A stretch of DNA of 36,767 bases, taken from NCBI RefSeq assembly GCF_947654165.1, contig NZ_CANTKB010000032.1, positions 1 to 36,767 of the forward strand, in the 5' to 3' direction. Positions within the stretch are counted from its first letter, which is position 1. Every line of letters starts with the position of its first letter. The translations under genes and the position numbers were made by a program. The DNA is from an uncultured Blautia sp. Its GTDB lineage: Bacteria > Bacillota > Clostridia > Lachnospirales > Lachnospiraceae. Positions 19,922-27,681 of the stretch are shown here, one piece after another. The notes beneath the pieces are model-generated. The model saw only the letters and a list, made by a program, of their open reading frames with translations. It was not told where the DNA came from and ran no database searches.

Positions 19922-22645
19922 TTATATAAGCTCAACCCCTTTCTCCTTACTTTCTTTTCCCTGCTTTTTTGCAATAATCTCCTTATTGATTTGTAGCCGT
20001 TCATGAATAGACATCTTTTTTTTCTTCTCAGTCGATTTCTCTGTTTCCGAAAGGGAGCCCTGTTTTAGGGCCCCCTTATCAGACACCTGTTTTTCCGGCA
20101 TACGCTTTTCTCCAGTTCCATCTACTTTCACTACTGCATCTACTATTTCTGGTGCCTTTTCCTCCAAACTACAGAAGCTCTGAAGATAAGGAATTACATG
20201 CTCCTGCATATCAGTAATGTCAGCCATATATGCCTTAAAAGAAACCTCACCCTTTGCCCTCTTATAATTCAACCAGCTTTCATCTGTCAGTTTCTTTTCA
20301 TTCTGAAGTTTCAGCTGGCTTACAATACCGCCATTACCTTCTCCAATACTGATTTTTTCCTGCATTTTGTGCATCCTATTATCGTCCGGATAATAAATTG
20401 TAAAATACATCTGCACTGTTTTTTCCGACAACCCTGTTTTTCCATCTGTTTTAGCGAATAGTTCCGCATCCATATCTGCAACTATTCTATCCAATTCCCC
20501 AAACTTCTGAAACTTTCTGCCACTAAGTTCACTATCCTCACAATAATTTACCACTACAATCGGCTCCATTTTCTCCGGTATTTCTAGCTGATATGATTTC
20601 AGTTTTTCTAACAGAACTTCCGCTTTTAAGGACTCGTTGCAATCCTCATCCATAATATCTTTCAAGTGCGAAAAATACTGATGGGCATTTCCACAACGAA
20701 TTTCCGCTGCGATGATCTCTAAATCCTCCTCCGGATTAAAACGATCCTGATAATCATAAAAATCAAAATCACCGGCCAGAGTATTCAGTGCCGCTGCCAG
20801 CTCATCTGCATTCATATTTTCCGGAAAAAGCTGTTCTCTGATGTCTTTTGGCGGATAATATCGAAAATCTGGAAATGCATCCCTTACTGTCTCTAACGCC
20901 TCTCGTACCACAGGTAATGCTGCCATAAATGCTACATTATCAAGATTATCCCCCCTGATAGATTTTCCAGAAACAATCGTTACCTCTGCTTCATCGTAAT
21001 AACTATCATCCGGATCTCGATAAACAAATCCCATTCCATTTCCAAAATAAGTGAGGGATGGATCATCAATAATCTTCTGATACTGTTCTATGATTTCGTT
21101 CAGATCAGTACTTTTATAGTATTTCGCCATATTGTGAAACTCGTCACACTCTGCAGCATAATACTCCAGATAAGGTCCTTTTTTGGGTGGTGTATTATTA
21201 ATGACATTATCAATCATATTGTAGTTTGCCTCTTCCAGTTCCTCGACTTTTGCTAATGGCTTATATTCTCCACTAACTTTCATCTGCTCCCTGGCAATAC
21301 GTAATATTTCTTGCTCAACCTGCTCTGATTTTTCCCTCAGTTCTTCATAGTCAACGGGTATTCTTTCTACTCCATCCAATCCAACCTCTTTCAGCAGGAT
21401 GTCAGTCACTTCCCGGATAGAAATATCTGGATCGTTATACACCCCACCATCCATCAGTTTCATTTCTTTATCATAAAAGGAATAATCATATCCCTCCGTT
21501 GCCACCTGAATGGCAAAATACTGGTCTCCAATCTGATATGCAATTTCATCCATAACCAGTTCCTGCTCCAGATGCAGGAAGTCCGGCAGTTCACGGAAAC
21601 TAATACTGTCTACAAAATACGCTTTTACAGTTCCATTTTCATTGAGGACAACGATATCACTGACTGATAAAGAATGACCAGTATAATCTTCCGGGTGGGC
21701 AATATTAAATTTCTCATATAGGGAATCCAGCGTATCTCCCTGCCACAGTCTGTCAGCATAAACCATTTTATAATCATCTTTATTAATCTGATATCCGTGA
21801 CGTTCTATAAAGCTAAAATTCATAAATTTGTAGTTCCGACCAGGAGTATCATCCTCAATCTGATAAATCCCATACATATTCTGGTTCCCCAGAAGCAGCT
21901 TTGCTTCTTTCAGAGAAGTGATCTGTGGATACTCCTGCATCTTTACTTCCAGAGCTTTCATTCTTTCCAGTGCATCACGTTCCATCTGGTAATGATCTGC
22001 TCCTCTTTCAATTTCCAGACGTTCTCTGACTGCAATCGGATAACTGTAAGTAGTGATCAAATAAACCGTTTCGCCGGCATCATACATTTTTAAGGCTTCA
22101 TACTTGCCAATCACTACCATTGGAGGAAGCAGATTATCAAATTCATCCATTTCTTCATCCTGTTCCATCATACGCTGCCATGCGGTTTTCTCTATTCCGT
22201 AAATACCATCATGCTCCATGATCATCTCCCTGCTGGCATATTCTCCAATGGAACCATCCGGCTGCAGACAGAAAATCTTTTCTCCCACACGATGAAGTTC
22301 CAATGCCTCCTGTCTGCGGAGAGGATACATATCATTGTTTGTATATCCATATCCTCTCATTTCTGCCATCCCTATGGAACTGTCCGGAAAACTCTGTATC
22401 TCCACCCTGGCATCGTCCAGAAGTTCCCCTACTTTCTCTGCATCTGATGATCGTACTGCTTCCGCAAGACTTCTTACCAGTTTCCTGATCAAATATTCCT
22501 CTCCCATCATAGAAGCATAATTCATAACCTGCTCTCTCATATCCTCTGTAAAAGAAAGCCCTGTCTGTTCTGCCCGGTCAATTTGTCTCTGCGCAAAATC
22601 CCTGATTTCTCTTTCTGACATTGTCATGTTTTTGTTCATCGCCAT
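19922..22645 (-). CDS. Large YodL-domain protein of a conjugative element
   Basis: A 907-residue cytoplasmic protein, acidic and without signal peptide or membrane segments. A YodL-type segment lies near 300-370 (LYEKFNIAHPEDYTGHSLSV, then DIVVLNENGTVKAYFVDS, then FRELPDFL). A DUF4316-like helical part follows near 440-470 (VDYEELREKSEQVEQEILRI). The tail is rich in Lys/Glu (MSIHERLQINKEIIAKKQ). Proteins of this type are standard cargo of Tn1549-like elements, but their biochemical role is unknown. The start at 22645 has GGAGG 8 bases upstream, and the sortase stop lies 18 bases before it, so the two are one operon. The coding sequence contains a 21-base repeat (20051-20071) also found at 11336-11356. 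Confidence 0.75.
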   Translation of the reverse strand: MAMNKNMTMSEREIRDFAQRQIDRAEQTGLSFTEDMREQVMNYASMMGEEYLIRKLVRSLAEAVRSSDAEKVGELLDDARVEIQSFPDSSIGMAEMRGYGYTNNDMYPLRRQEALELHRVGEKIFCLQPDGSIGEYASREMIMEHDGIYGIEKTAWQRMMEQDEEMDEFDNLLPPMVVIGKYEALKMYDAGETVYLITTYSYPIAVRERLEIERGADHYQMERDALERMKALEVKMQEYPQITSLKEAKLLLGNQNMYGIYQIEDDTPGRNYKFMNFSFIERHGYQINKDDYKMVYADRLWQGDTLDSLYEKFNIAHPEDYTGHSLSVSDIVVLNENGTVKAYFVDSISFRELPDFLHLEQELVMDEIAYQIGDQYFAIQVATEGYDYSFYDKEMKLMDGGVYNDPDISIREVTDILLKEVGLDGVERIPVDYEELREKSEQVEQEILRIAREQMKVSGEYKPLAKVEELEEANYNMIDNVINNTPPKKGPYLEYYAAECDEFHNMAKYYKSTDLNEIIEQYQKIIDDPSLTYFGNGMGFVYRDPDDSYYDEAEVTIVSGKSIRGDNLDNVAFMAALPVVREALETVRDAFPDFRYYPPKDIREQLFPENMNADELAAALNTLAGDFDFYDYQDRFNPEEDLEIIAAEIRCGNAHQYFSHLKDIMDEDCNESLKAEVLLEKLKSYQLEIPEKMEPIVVVNYCEDSELSGRKFQKFGELDRIVADMDAELFAKTDGKTGLSEKTVQMYFTIYYPDDNRMHKMQEKISIGEGNGGIVSQLKLQNEKKLTDESWLNYKRAKGEVSFKAYMADITDMQEHVIPYLQSFCSLEEKAPEIVDAVVKVDGTGEKRMPEKQVSDKGALKQGSLSETEKSTEKKKKMSIHERLQINKEIIAKKQGKESKEKGVELI
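20051..20071 (-). repeat. 21-bp dispersed repeat, copy 2
   Basis: Identical to 11336-11356, but here inside the tail of the YodL-domain gene, where it reads Ala-Leu-Lys-Gln-Gly-Ser-Leu in frame. Confidence 0.7.
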
Positions 22646-22663
22646 AAATACATCCTCCTCCAA

Positions 22664-23431
22664 TTATTCTGCTGTCCTTCTGGCAAGCACGATCAGCCTG
22701 CCATTTGCACTGGAATACTCACAGGTAGATAAAGAAAGCAGCTCATCATTCTCCCTGACCGTGATCTCGGTTTCATAGAGCTGATAAGCTGCCATCTGCA
22801 GTAAATATTCCATTTGCTGTTTTCGTGTTTCTTTATGAACATAATTATAATAATCACCGCTTTTTGCCAAATCGGTCACATATACGGCGGCTACTTCATA
22901 TCGGTACTTTTGTGTACCAAGAAATAGCGTAATCTCTCTGTGTCCCTCATAAAATGATTTCTCCTTATAACCATTGAGCTGCTTGAACATACTTCCATCT
23001 TTCATCTGATGCCCATAAAGAATTAGATGTTCCTGCATCCTGTTCACATCATTTCGGTAATCCAGAAATATTGCTCCACAGATAGCATTTTTCTTATAAA
23101 AATCATGATGCAAATAAAACTCATTATCTTCTCCCTGTACCACCGGGTAACTGATATCTGTATCGTCAATGGACAACCAGCCGATACAATCCGCATTTTC
23201 TTCCAATAATGCCTGATAATCAAAGACCTCTTCTTGCAGATCTTCACTTTTCTGATCTGACTCATTTGTTTCGTCATTATTATCGTCCTTTTCCGGAAAT
23301 GCAAGTTCTTCTACCTGAATATAATTTTGCCGGTTATCGTATGAATCAATCCAATAGTCCAGGAGATACTTCCCACATATCAGAAATATCATGACACAAA
23401 ACACCAGCGACACTTTTTCTAATCTTTTCAC
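22664..23431 (-). CDS. srtB: Class B sortase
   Basis: A 255-residue membrane-anchored transpeptidase that would attach proteins to the cell wall or link pilin-like proteins. An N-terminal membrane segment (about 7-27, VSLVFCVMIFLICGKYLL) is followed by an acidic linker. The catalytic triad is His141 (LILYGHQM), Cys237 (LSLSTCEYS) and Arg245 (NGRLIVLARR). The GTG start at 23431 is preferred: GGGAGGG lies 5-6 bases upstream and the membrane segment follows directly; the longer frame would run through the preceding terminator. No substrate with an LPxTG/NPxTG-like sorting signal was found in this window. Class B sortases are common cargo of Clostridial conjugative elements. Confidence 0.92.
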   Translation of the reverse strand: MKRLEKVSLVFCVMIFLICGKYLLDYWIDSYDNRQNYIQVEELAFPEKDDNNDETNESDQKSEDLQEEVFDYQALLEENADCIGWLSIDDTDISYPVVQGEDNEFYLHHDFYKKNAICGAIFLDYRNDVNRMQEHLILYGHQMKDGSMFKQLNGYKEKSFYEGHREITLFLGTQKYRYEVAAVYVTDLAKSGDYYNYVHKETRKQQMEYLLQMAAYQLYETEITVRENDELLSLSTCEYSSANGRLIVLARRTAE

Positions 23432-23455
23432 ATAATCCCTCCCTGTTTTTTGCAT

Positions 23456-23482
23456 GAAAAAGCCGGCAGTTTCCTGCCGGCT
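23456..23482 (-). terminator. Terminator of the NUDIX gene
   Basis: AGCCGGCAG (23461-23469) and CTGCCGGCT (23474-23482) pair perfectly around a 4-base loop; on the minus strand a TTTTC tail follows. It lies 10 bases after the NUDIX stop and separates that gene from the sortase. Confidence 0.85.
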
Positions 23483-23492
23483 CATGCCATAT

Positions 23493-23912
23493 TTAATATA
23501 AAATTCCTACGTATTTCCCATTTTCCAGATGCATATAACACTCGTTTATCTGCGGTGACTCCAGAATCTGCAGAACGTATTCCATACCGGTAGCTAATTC
23601 CTTTCGCTTAAACTCTTCTAAAGAGATCCAGTAAACCTGCCCTTCATCTGAACTTTTTAACTTTCCACCAAATTCATTTGTCTTATACAGAAACAATACG
23701 TTATGTACTCCGCACTTTGTCCAATGATACACACCACACAACCGGGGATTTTGAATTTCAAGTCCGGTTTCTTCCCAGATTTCCCGGATAATGGATTCTT
23801 GAAAAATTTCATCTTTTTCAACATGACCACCAGGAAAAGTAGTTCCGGTGTAACTGTCATTTTCCTTATCCAGTGCAAGAACATTGCCTTTATCATCATA
23901 TATCATGCACAT
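23493..23912 (-). CDS. NUDIX hydrolase, 5' end next to an insertion sequence
   Basis: A 139-residue NUDIX hydrolase that would cleave a nucleoside-diphosphate derivative such as an oxidised dNTP. The NUDIX box starts at Gly29 (GGHVEKDE, then REIWEETGLEI with Arg43, Glu44, Glu47 and Glu48) and is intact. The protein begins abruptly at MCMIYDDKGN; relatives usually have several more residues before this strand. The left end of an IS3-family element lies within about 20 bases upstream, and no clear ribosome binding site precedes the ATG. The insertion has probably removed the native start and promoter, so expression is uncertain. The exact substrate cannot be inferred. Confidence 0.82.
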   Translation of the reverse strand: MCMIYDDKGNVLALDKENDSYTGTTFPGGHVEKDEIFQESIIREIWEETGLEIQNPRLCGVYHWTKCGVHNVLFLYKTNEFGGKLKSSDEGQVYWISLEEFKRKELATGMEYVLQILESPQINECYMHLENGKYVGILY

Positions 23913-23974
23913 GGTCCTATGTCAAGAAAAAGTACAAATTAAATGTAACCAATTTTCTCTGTTCTGAGCGAAGT

Positions 23975-24862
23975 TTAACTTGCTATTTTTACTGCATTCT
24001 CCTCGATGTTTTCAAGATATTGTTCCTCATATTCATTTGGAGACAAATATCCACAATGACTGTGAATGCGTACGGTATTATAAAATGTTTCGATGTATTC
24101 AAAAATCAATTTATGTGCATGTGCATAATTAAAGATTTTAAACCGATTGATCCATTCTCTCTTCAAAAGTGCATGGAAAGATTCTATACAGGCGTTATCC
24201 CATGGATATGCTTTCTTTGAATAACTGCGAATCATATCTTTGGTTGCTTTTTGAAATGCTTCCGATACGTACTGGCATCCTCTGTCGCAGTGGAAGATCA
24301 ACGGTTTTTCAACATTTCTGACACGTTTTGCTTTTTCAACACATTCCACTACGTGGGATGCCTCCAGCGTCTCACTCAACACCCAGGAAATGATTTTTCT
24401 TGAATACAGATCCATCACACTGGTAAGATACACAAAGCCTTCAAATGTCCAAATATAAGTGATATCTGAACACCAGACAGCATCTGGATGAGTGGGATTG
24501 AATTCCTCGTTGAGGATATTTTTGAGTTTCTGGCTGAAATCAGAATCTATGGTTGTCTGGATATATGGTTTCACCCAATGGGCTTTAATTCCCATTTGAC
24601 GCATATAATTTCCAACTGTTTTTTCGGAAACATACTCCCCGGATTTTCGCAATTCTGCAGTAATTTTAGGAGCACCGTAGTTTTGATGGGATTCCTCGTA
24701 GATCTTTTGAATTTTTTCTTTTAAAACTGCACGGCGAACAGACGTGTCCGAAGGAACCCGTTTCTTCCATGCATTGTAACCCGAACGTGAAACGCCTAAT
24801 TTTTTCAGTATTCCGCTGACAGAAACCTGACGTTTCACGGGCAGGGATTTGATTTCTTTCAC
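23975..24862 (-). CDS. IS3-family transposase OrfB (DDE integrase domain)
   Basis: About 295 residues from a GTG codon, though in life it is probably made as the second half of an OrfAB fusion. A helical N-terminus (HTH_21-like, NYGAPKITAELRK) is followed by the retroviral-type integrase core with Asp133 (WCSDITYIWTF), Asp193 (FHCDRGCQYVS) and Glu227 (NACIESFHALLKREW). All three catalytic residues are present, so the element may still be active. The reading frame is -1 relative to OrfA and stays open upstream into OrfA, in line with programmed frameshifting. Confidence 0.93.
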   Translation of the reverse strand: MKEIKSLPVKRQVSVSGILKKLGVSRSGYNAWKKRVPSDTSVRRAVLKEKIQKIYEESHQNYGAPKITAELRKSGEYVSEKTVGNYMRQMGIKAHWVKPYIQTTIDSDFSQKLKNILNEEFNPTHPDAVWCSDITYIWTFEGFVYLTSVMDLYSRKIISWVLSETLEASHVVECVEKAKRVRNVEKPLIFHCDRGCQYVSEAFQKATKDMIRSYSKKAYPWDNACIESFHALLKREWINRFKIFNYAHAHKLIFEYIETFYNTVRIHSHCGYLSPNEYEEQYLENIEENAVKIAS

Positions 24863-24894
24863 GTACTCAGAAGTAGCTGTGTAAAGAGCTTTTG

Positions 24895-25188
24895 TCAGTT
24901 TCCCAGAATACCGATTGCTTTTTTTAACACTTCAAGAGCATCCTTCGTATCTCGTAATTCACGCTGCAATCTGGCAATCTCTTTTGCTTCCTCACTTGCA
25001 TAATTTCCCGAACCACGAGTAGGAACCTCGCCTTTATGTTCCTTTGCTGCTTTCATCCAGTTTTTCAGTGCAGATTCGCTGACTCCAAGATTCTCAGAAG
25101 CCTTGCGAAGTGGCAGCTCCGGATGATCCAGGCGATACTGTACCGCATCCTCTTTAAACTGTTGGGAATATTTTGTACCTTTTGCCAT
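24895..25188 (-). CDS. IS3-family transposase OrfA
   Basis: A 97-residue protein. The N-terminal helix-turn-helix (YSQQFKEDAVQYRLDHPELP, then LRKASENLGVSESALKNWMK) would bind the insertion sequence ends. The C-terminal helix (EIARLQRELRDTKDALEVLK) is a leucine-zipper-like segment for assembly. The start at 25188 has GGAGG 9 bases upstream. Near the end, an A7 run (24925-24919) reads A AAA AAA G in phase, a classic -1 slippery site from which ribosomes can enter the OrfB frame. OrfA alone usually inhibits transposition. Confidence 0.92.
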   Translation of the reverse strand: MAKGTKYSQQFKEDAVQYRLDHPELPLRKASENLGVSESALKNWMKAAKEHKGEVPTRGSGNYASEEAKEIARLQRELRDTKDALEVLKKAIGILGN

Positions 25189-25256
25189 AACCATTCTCCT
25201 CCTTGATCTATGACTATCATATACTATTTATTGAAAATGGTCATGTTTATTTTGTA

Positions 25257-25616
25257 CTATTTATATTCTAACACCAACATATTCATAAAACAGACGGTAT
25301 CCGGTTCTCTTCCTTCGTGTTGATTGAAGGACCGTTTCACACGCTTATTGATGTCAGACCGTTTTTTTCTGTAATGACGAAGTACCTCTCCATAAGGAAT
25401 CCATATATCTGCCGTTTCAATCCTGTCATAAACCTTCGATACAACCTCATCCAGATGTTTATCGTCAGGGAATACATAGTTTTTCTCATAATAAGCTTTG
25501 GTTTCCAGATACATCCACTCTGCTATTTTGTCTTTTTGTTTTAATTTCAGATGGGAATACTTTTTATCTGTCTGGAGCAATTTCCCATCAATTATCTTAT
25601 GATTTTTTTGTGACAT
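25257..25616 (-). CDS. Conserved hypothetical protein of Firmicute mobile elements
   Basis: A 119-residue protein not recognised by function. The body is basic and helical: DGKLLQTDKKYSHLKLKQKD, then KIAEWMYLETKAYYEKN, then DIWIPYGEVLRHYRKKRSDI. Similar small proteins occur in Clostridial integrative elements. The ribosome binding site is weak (GGGGAAG). Its stop codon lies within the right inverted repeat of the insertion sequence, so the last few residues may not be native. It is the last recognisable mobile-element gene before the efflux pump. Confidence 0.6.
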   Translation of the reverse strand: MSQKNHKIIDGKLLQTDKKYSHLKLKQKDKIAEWMYLETKAYYEKNYVFPDDKHLDEVVSKVYDRIETADIWIPYGEVLRHYRKKRSDINKRVKRSFNQHEGREPDTVCFMNMLVLEYK

Positions 25617-25685
25617 TACATCTTCTTCCCCTAACCTTATTTCTATTTCATCTCTTCTATAAACTGAAAGTTTCGAGTTCCTCTC

Positions 25686-27092
25686 TCATACTTTTTTAAC
25701 TTCACTCTTTCTGCTTGTACCCAATAAAGCTAAAAGAATCAAGATAATACCTGTAATCGTCATTGCCAAAAAGGTCATATTTACTCCATGCATGGAAGCA
25801 TTTGCTCCATATTTTTCGAGCGAATTATCTGCCACCATTGTCATAATTGCCACAAAAACAGCCGAGCCTATTGCCCCTGCAATCGTACGAAGAGATGTAA
25901 GCAATGCCGTAGCATGTGCAGTCAACTCCTTTTCCACTGTACTTGCTCCCCATGTTACAAGTGGCATCATCAAACAGGTTATCGAAACATTTCTCACAAT
26001 ATTAATCACGGCAGCAATCCATACAGACATATCCGCATTAATAAATATCATCAGTGCATTACTAATTGTCAAACCAACAGAACCACTTATGAATAAAGAC
26101 CTTATTCCAATTTTGTCATATATTTTTCCTGCATATGGACTAATTACTGCTGAGAGAGCAGAACCAGGCAACATCATAAGAGCCGATATAGTTGCCGAAA
26201 GACCTAATGTTTGCTGGGCATAAAGCGGAAGTACAATAGATGAACCCATCATAATGAAATATAATAGCATACTGCCTATTACACTTACTGCATAATCCTT
26301 GTTAGAAAGTGTTCGCAGTTCCAAGAACGGCTCATCCATATGCAACTGACGATAAACAAACAGCCCCGAACCGATAATACCAATGATAAGAGGCAAAATA
26401 ACCTGAATGTCTGTGAAACCACAGCTTCCAATATTGCCAATTCCCAATGTAACACCGCCAAATGCAAGAGCGCTCATAACAAAAGATATTACATCAAACT
26501 TTTTCTTCACATTATCCAACACATCTTCAAAAACAATAATCGCATAAATAAAAGCAATAATCATGATAACCAAAGATGCAATAAAAATCATCCTCCATCC
26601 AACAAGGTCAACCATGATGCCTGCAATCGTAGGTGCAATAATTGGTGCAGCACCCACTGACATTCCATACCACCCCATAGCTGTTCCCCTTTTCTCAGCC
26701 GGAAAGATAGTGAGCGTAATAACCTGTGCCATAGATGTAAGCATCCCATTACCTGCTGCCTGCAGTAATCTTCCTGTCATCATCAATGGAAAACTAGGAG
26801 CTACTGCGCAAATAACAAGTCCAATACTGAAAATCATAATTGCAGTACAATACAACCGTTTCGTAGGAAAACGGTTTACCAAAAAAGCGGTAAGCGGCAT
26901 TGTGATTGCCATCATAAGAGAATATCCGCTGGTAAGCCACTGCCCCGTTGTGACTGAAATATTCATATCACGTACAATGGGTGGTAATGCCGTACTTAAA
27001 GCGGTTGCAAGCATAGAGCAGGCAATACAGCTAATTACTACATTAACAAATATAAGCATCCTTTTTTTCTCTGTAAGTACTATTTTACTCAT
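25686..27092 (-). CDS. MFS multidrug efflux transporter, DHA2 (EmrB/QacA) type
   Basis: A 468-residue membrane protein with about 14 hydrophobic segments, the DHA2 layout of proton-driven drug exporters. Family motifs include LPPIVRDMNISVTTGQWLTS near the start, MAITMPLTAFLVNRFPTKRL, the motif C-like GMSVGAAPIIAPTIAGIM, and a loop PYAGKIYDKIG. The end is basic. AGGAG lies 10 bases before the ATG. A MarR gene lies upstream on the same strand, and a MarR-type palindrome (27113-27127) sits between them, so expression is probably induced by a toxic ligand. The substrate cannot be inferred. Confidence 0.92.
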   Translation of the reverse strand: MSKIVLTEKKRMLIFVNVVISCIACSMLATALSTALPPIVRDMNISVTTGQWLTSGYSLMMAITMPLTAFLVNRFPTKRLYCTAIMIFSIGLVICAVAPSFPLMMTGRLLQAAGNGMLTSMAQVITLTIFPAEKRGTAMGWYGMSVGAAPIIAPTIAGIMVDLVGWRMIFIASLVIMIIAFIYAIIVFEDVLDNVKKKFDVISFVMSALAFGGVTLGIGNIGSCGFTDIQVILPLIIGIIGSGLFVYRQLHMDEPFLELRTLSNKDYAVSVIGSMLLYFIMMGSSIVLPLYAQQTLGLSATISALMMLPGSALSAVISPYAGKIYDKIGIRSLFISGSVGLTISNALMIFINADMSVWIAAVINIVRNVSITCLMMPLVTWGASTVEKELTAHATALLTSLRTIAGAIGSAVFVAIMTMVADNSLEKYGANASMHGVNMTFLAMTITGIILILLALLGTSRKSEVKKV

Positions 27093-27112
27093 AATAATTA
27101 TTCTCCTTTTTT

Positions 27113-27127
27113 GCTAACATTGTTAGC
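27113..27127 (-). promoter_or_regulatory. MarR-type operator before the efflux gene
   Basis: GCTAACA-T-TGTTAGC is a perfect 15-base palindrome, 21 bases before the efflux start codon. A near-copy occurs in the MarR promoter at 27612-27626. Confidence 0.75.
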
Positions 27128-27141
27128 ATATTATTCATTTA

Positions 27142-27171
27142 AAAACTACAGTCGCTAAAAACTGTAGTTTT
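27142..27171 (-). terminator. Stem-loop at the end of the MarR gene
   Basis: AAAACTACAG (27142-27151) pairs perfectly with CTGTAGTTTT (27162-27171), with T residues at the minus-strand end. It overlaps the MarR stop codon and partly isolates the efflux gene. Confidence 0.7.
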
Positions 27172-27595
27172 AATTGCGTTTGAAGCAGCTATTGACTATT
27201 TTTTTCTGAATTCTTAATAATTCCCGTGAATCATCCGGTCCTATTATTTCTAACATCTCAGTCACACTATCAATAACCTCTCTACGGTATATTTCTATCT
27301 CTTTACATCCGTCTTCGGTCAGGGTAACAATTGTTTGACGATTATCCTGTGCATCTTCAGCCCGTGTAATCCATTCCTTCTTCTCCATAGCATTTAATAT
27401 TGCAGCAATTCGGGCTGTACTAACAACCATCTCCTTGCTTAATTCTTTAGGATAAGCTACACCATTATGTGTTGACAAATAGTTTAAAACGAACAGTTCG
27501 CCTTTTACTAATTTAGACAATTTTTGGTCTACAGGAACTTTTAGCTGCTCAGCACGAACTGCCAGAAGTTCCTCGGCCATCTTTTGATATTCCAT
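27170..27595 (-). CDS. MarR-family transcriptional regulator
   Basis: A 141-residue winged-helix protein. Helices EYQKMAEELLAVRAEQL and LVKGELFVLNYLSTH are followed by the DNA-binding part (YPKELSKEMVVSTARIAAIL, then NAMEKKEWITRAEDAQDNRQ) and a wing with TIVTLTEDG. The end is the helical dimer region. The start at 27595 has AAGGAG 7 bases upstream. Its promoter is fully consensus and covered by an operator that resembles the one before the efflux gene, so the protein probably represses itself and the pump. Confidence 0.9.
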   Translation of the reverse strand: MEYQKMAEELLAVRAEQLKVPVDQKLSKLVKGELFVLNYLSTHNGVAYPKELSKEMVVSTARIAAILNAMEKKEWITRAEDAQDNRQTIVTLTEDGCKEIEIYRREVIDSVTEMLEIIGPDDSRELLRIQKKIVNSCFKRN

Positions 27596-27611
27596 TTCAT
27601 TCTCCTTAATC

Positions 27612-27626
27612 ACTAACAATATTAGC
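27612..27626 (-). promoter_or_regulatory. MarR-type operator in the MarR promoter
   Basis: ACTAACAATATTAGC differs from the perfect palindrome at 27113-27127 at three positions. It begins 1 base downstream of the -10 hexamer, where a bound repressor would block transcription. Confidence 0.65.
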
Positions 27627-27627
27627 A

Positions 27628-27656
27628 ATTATACAATATCTCATTATAAATGTCAA
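27628..27656 (-). promoter_or_regulatory. Consensus promoter of the MarR gene
   Basis: On the minus strand TTGACA (27656-27651) and TATAAT (27633-27628) are separated by 17 bases: an exact match to the housekeeping sigma-factor consensus. Confidence 0.85.
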
Positions 27657-27681
27657 CATACATCAAAGCGATTTTGTTCAA

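Larger units (their letters stand above)
23931..25258 (-). mobile_element. IS3-family insertion sequence
   Basis: About 1.33 kb, holding two transposase frames on the minus strand. The ends carry related inverted repeats starting AGTACAAA: left 23931 onward (AGTACAAATTAAATGTAACC), right end, read inward on the minus strand from 25258, AGTACAAAATAAACATGACC. The exact ends and the target duplication are not certain; the left end could extend to 23920. It sits between the NUDIX gene and the small gene at 25257. Confidence 0.8.

Noticed and set aside
23920..25270. Precise target-site duplication of the insertion sequence
   Set aside because: Comparing the bases outside the AGTACAAA ends gives no convincing 3-5 base duplication, so exact ends are left open.
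26563..27117. 184-codon open frame antisense to the efflux pump
   Set aside because: It is a composition shadow of the membrane protein gene; it has no proper start signal and covers the operator.
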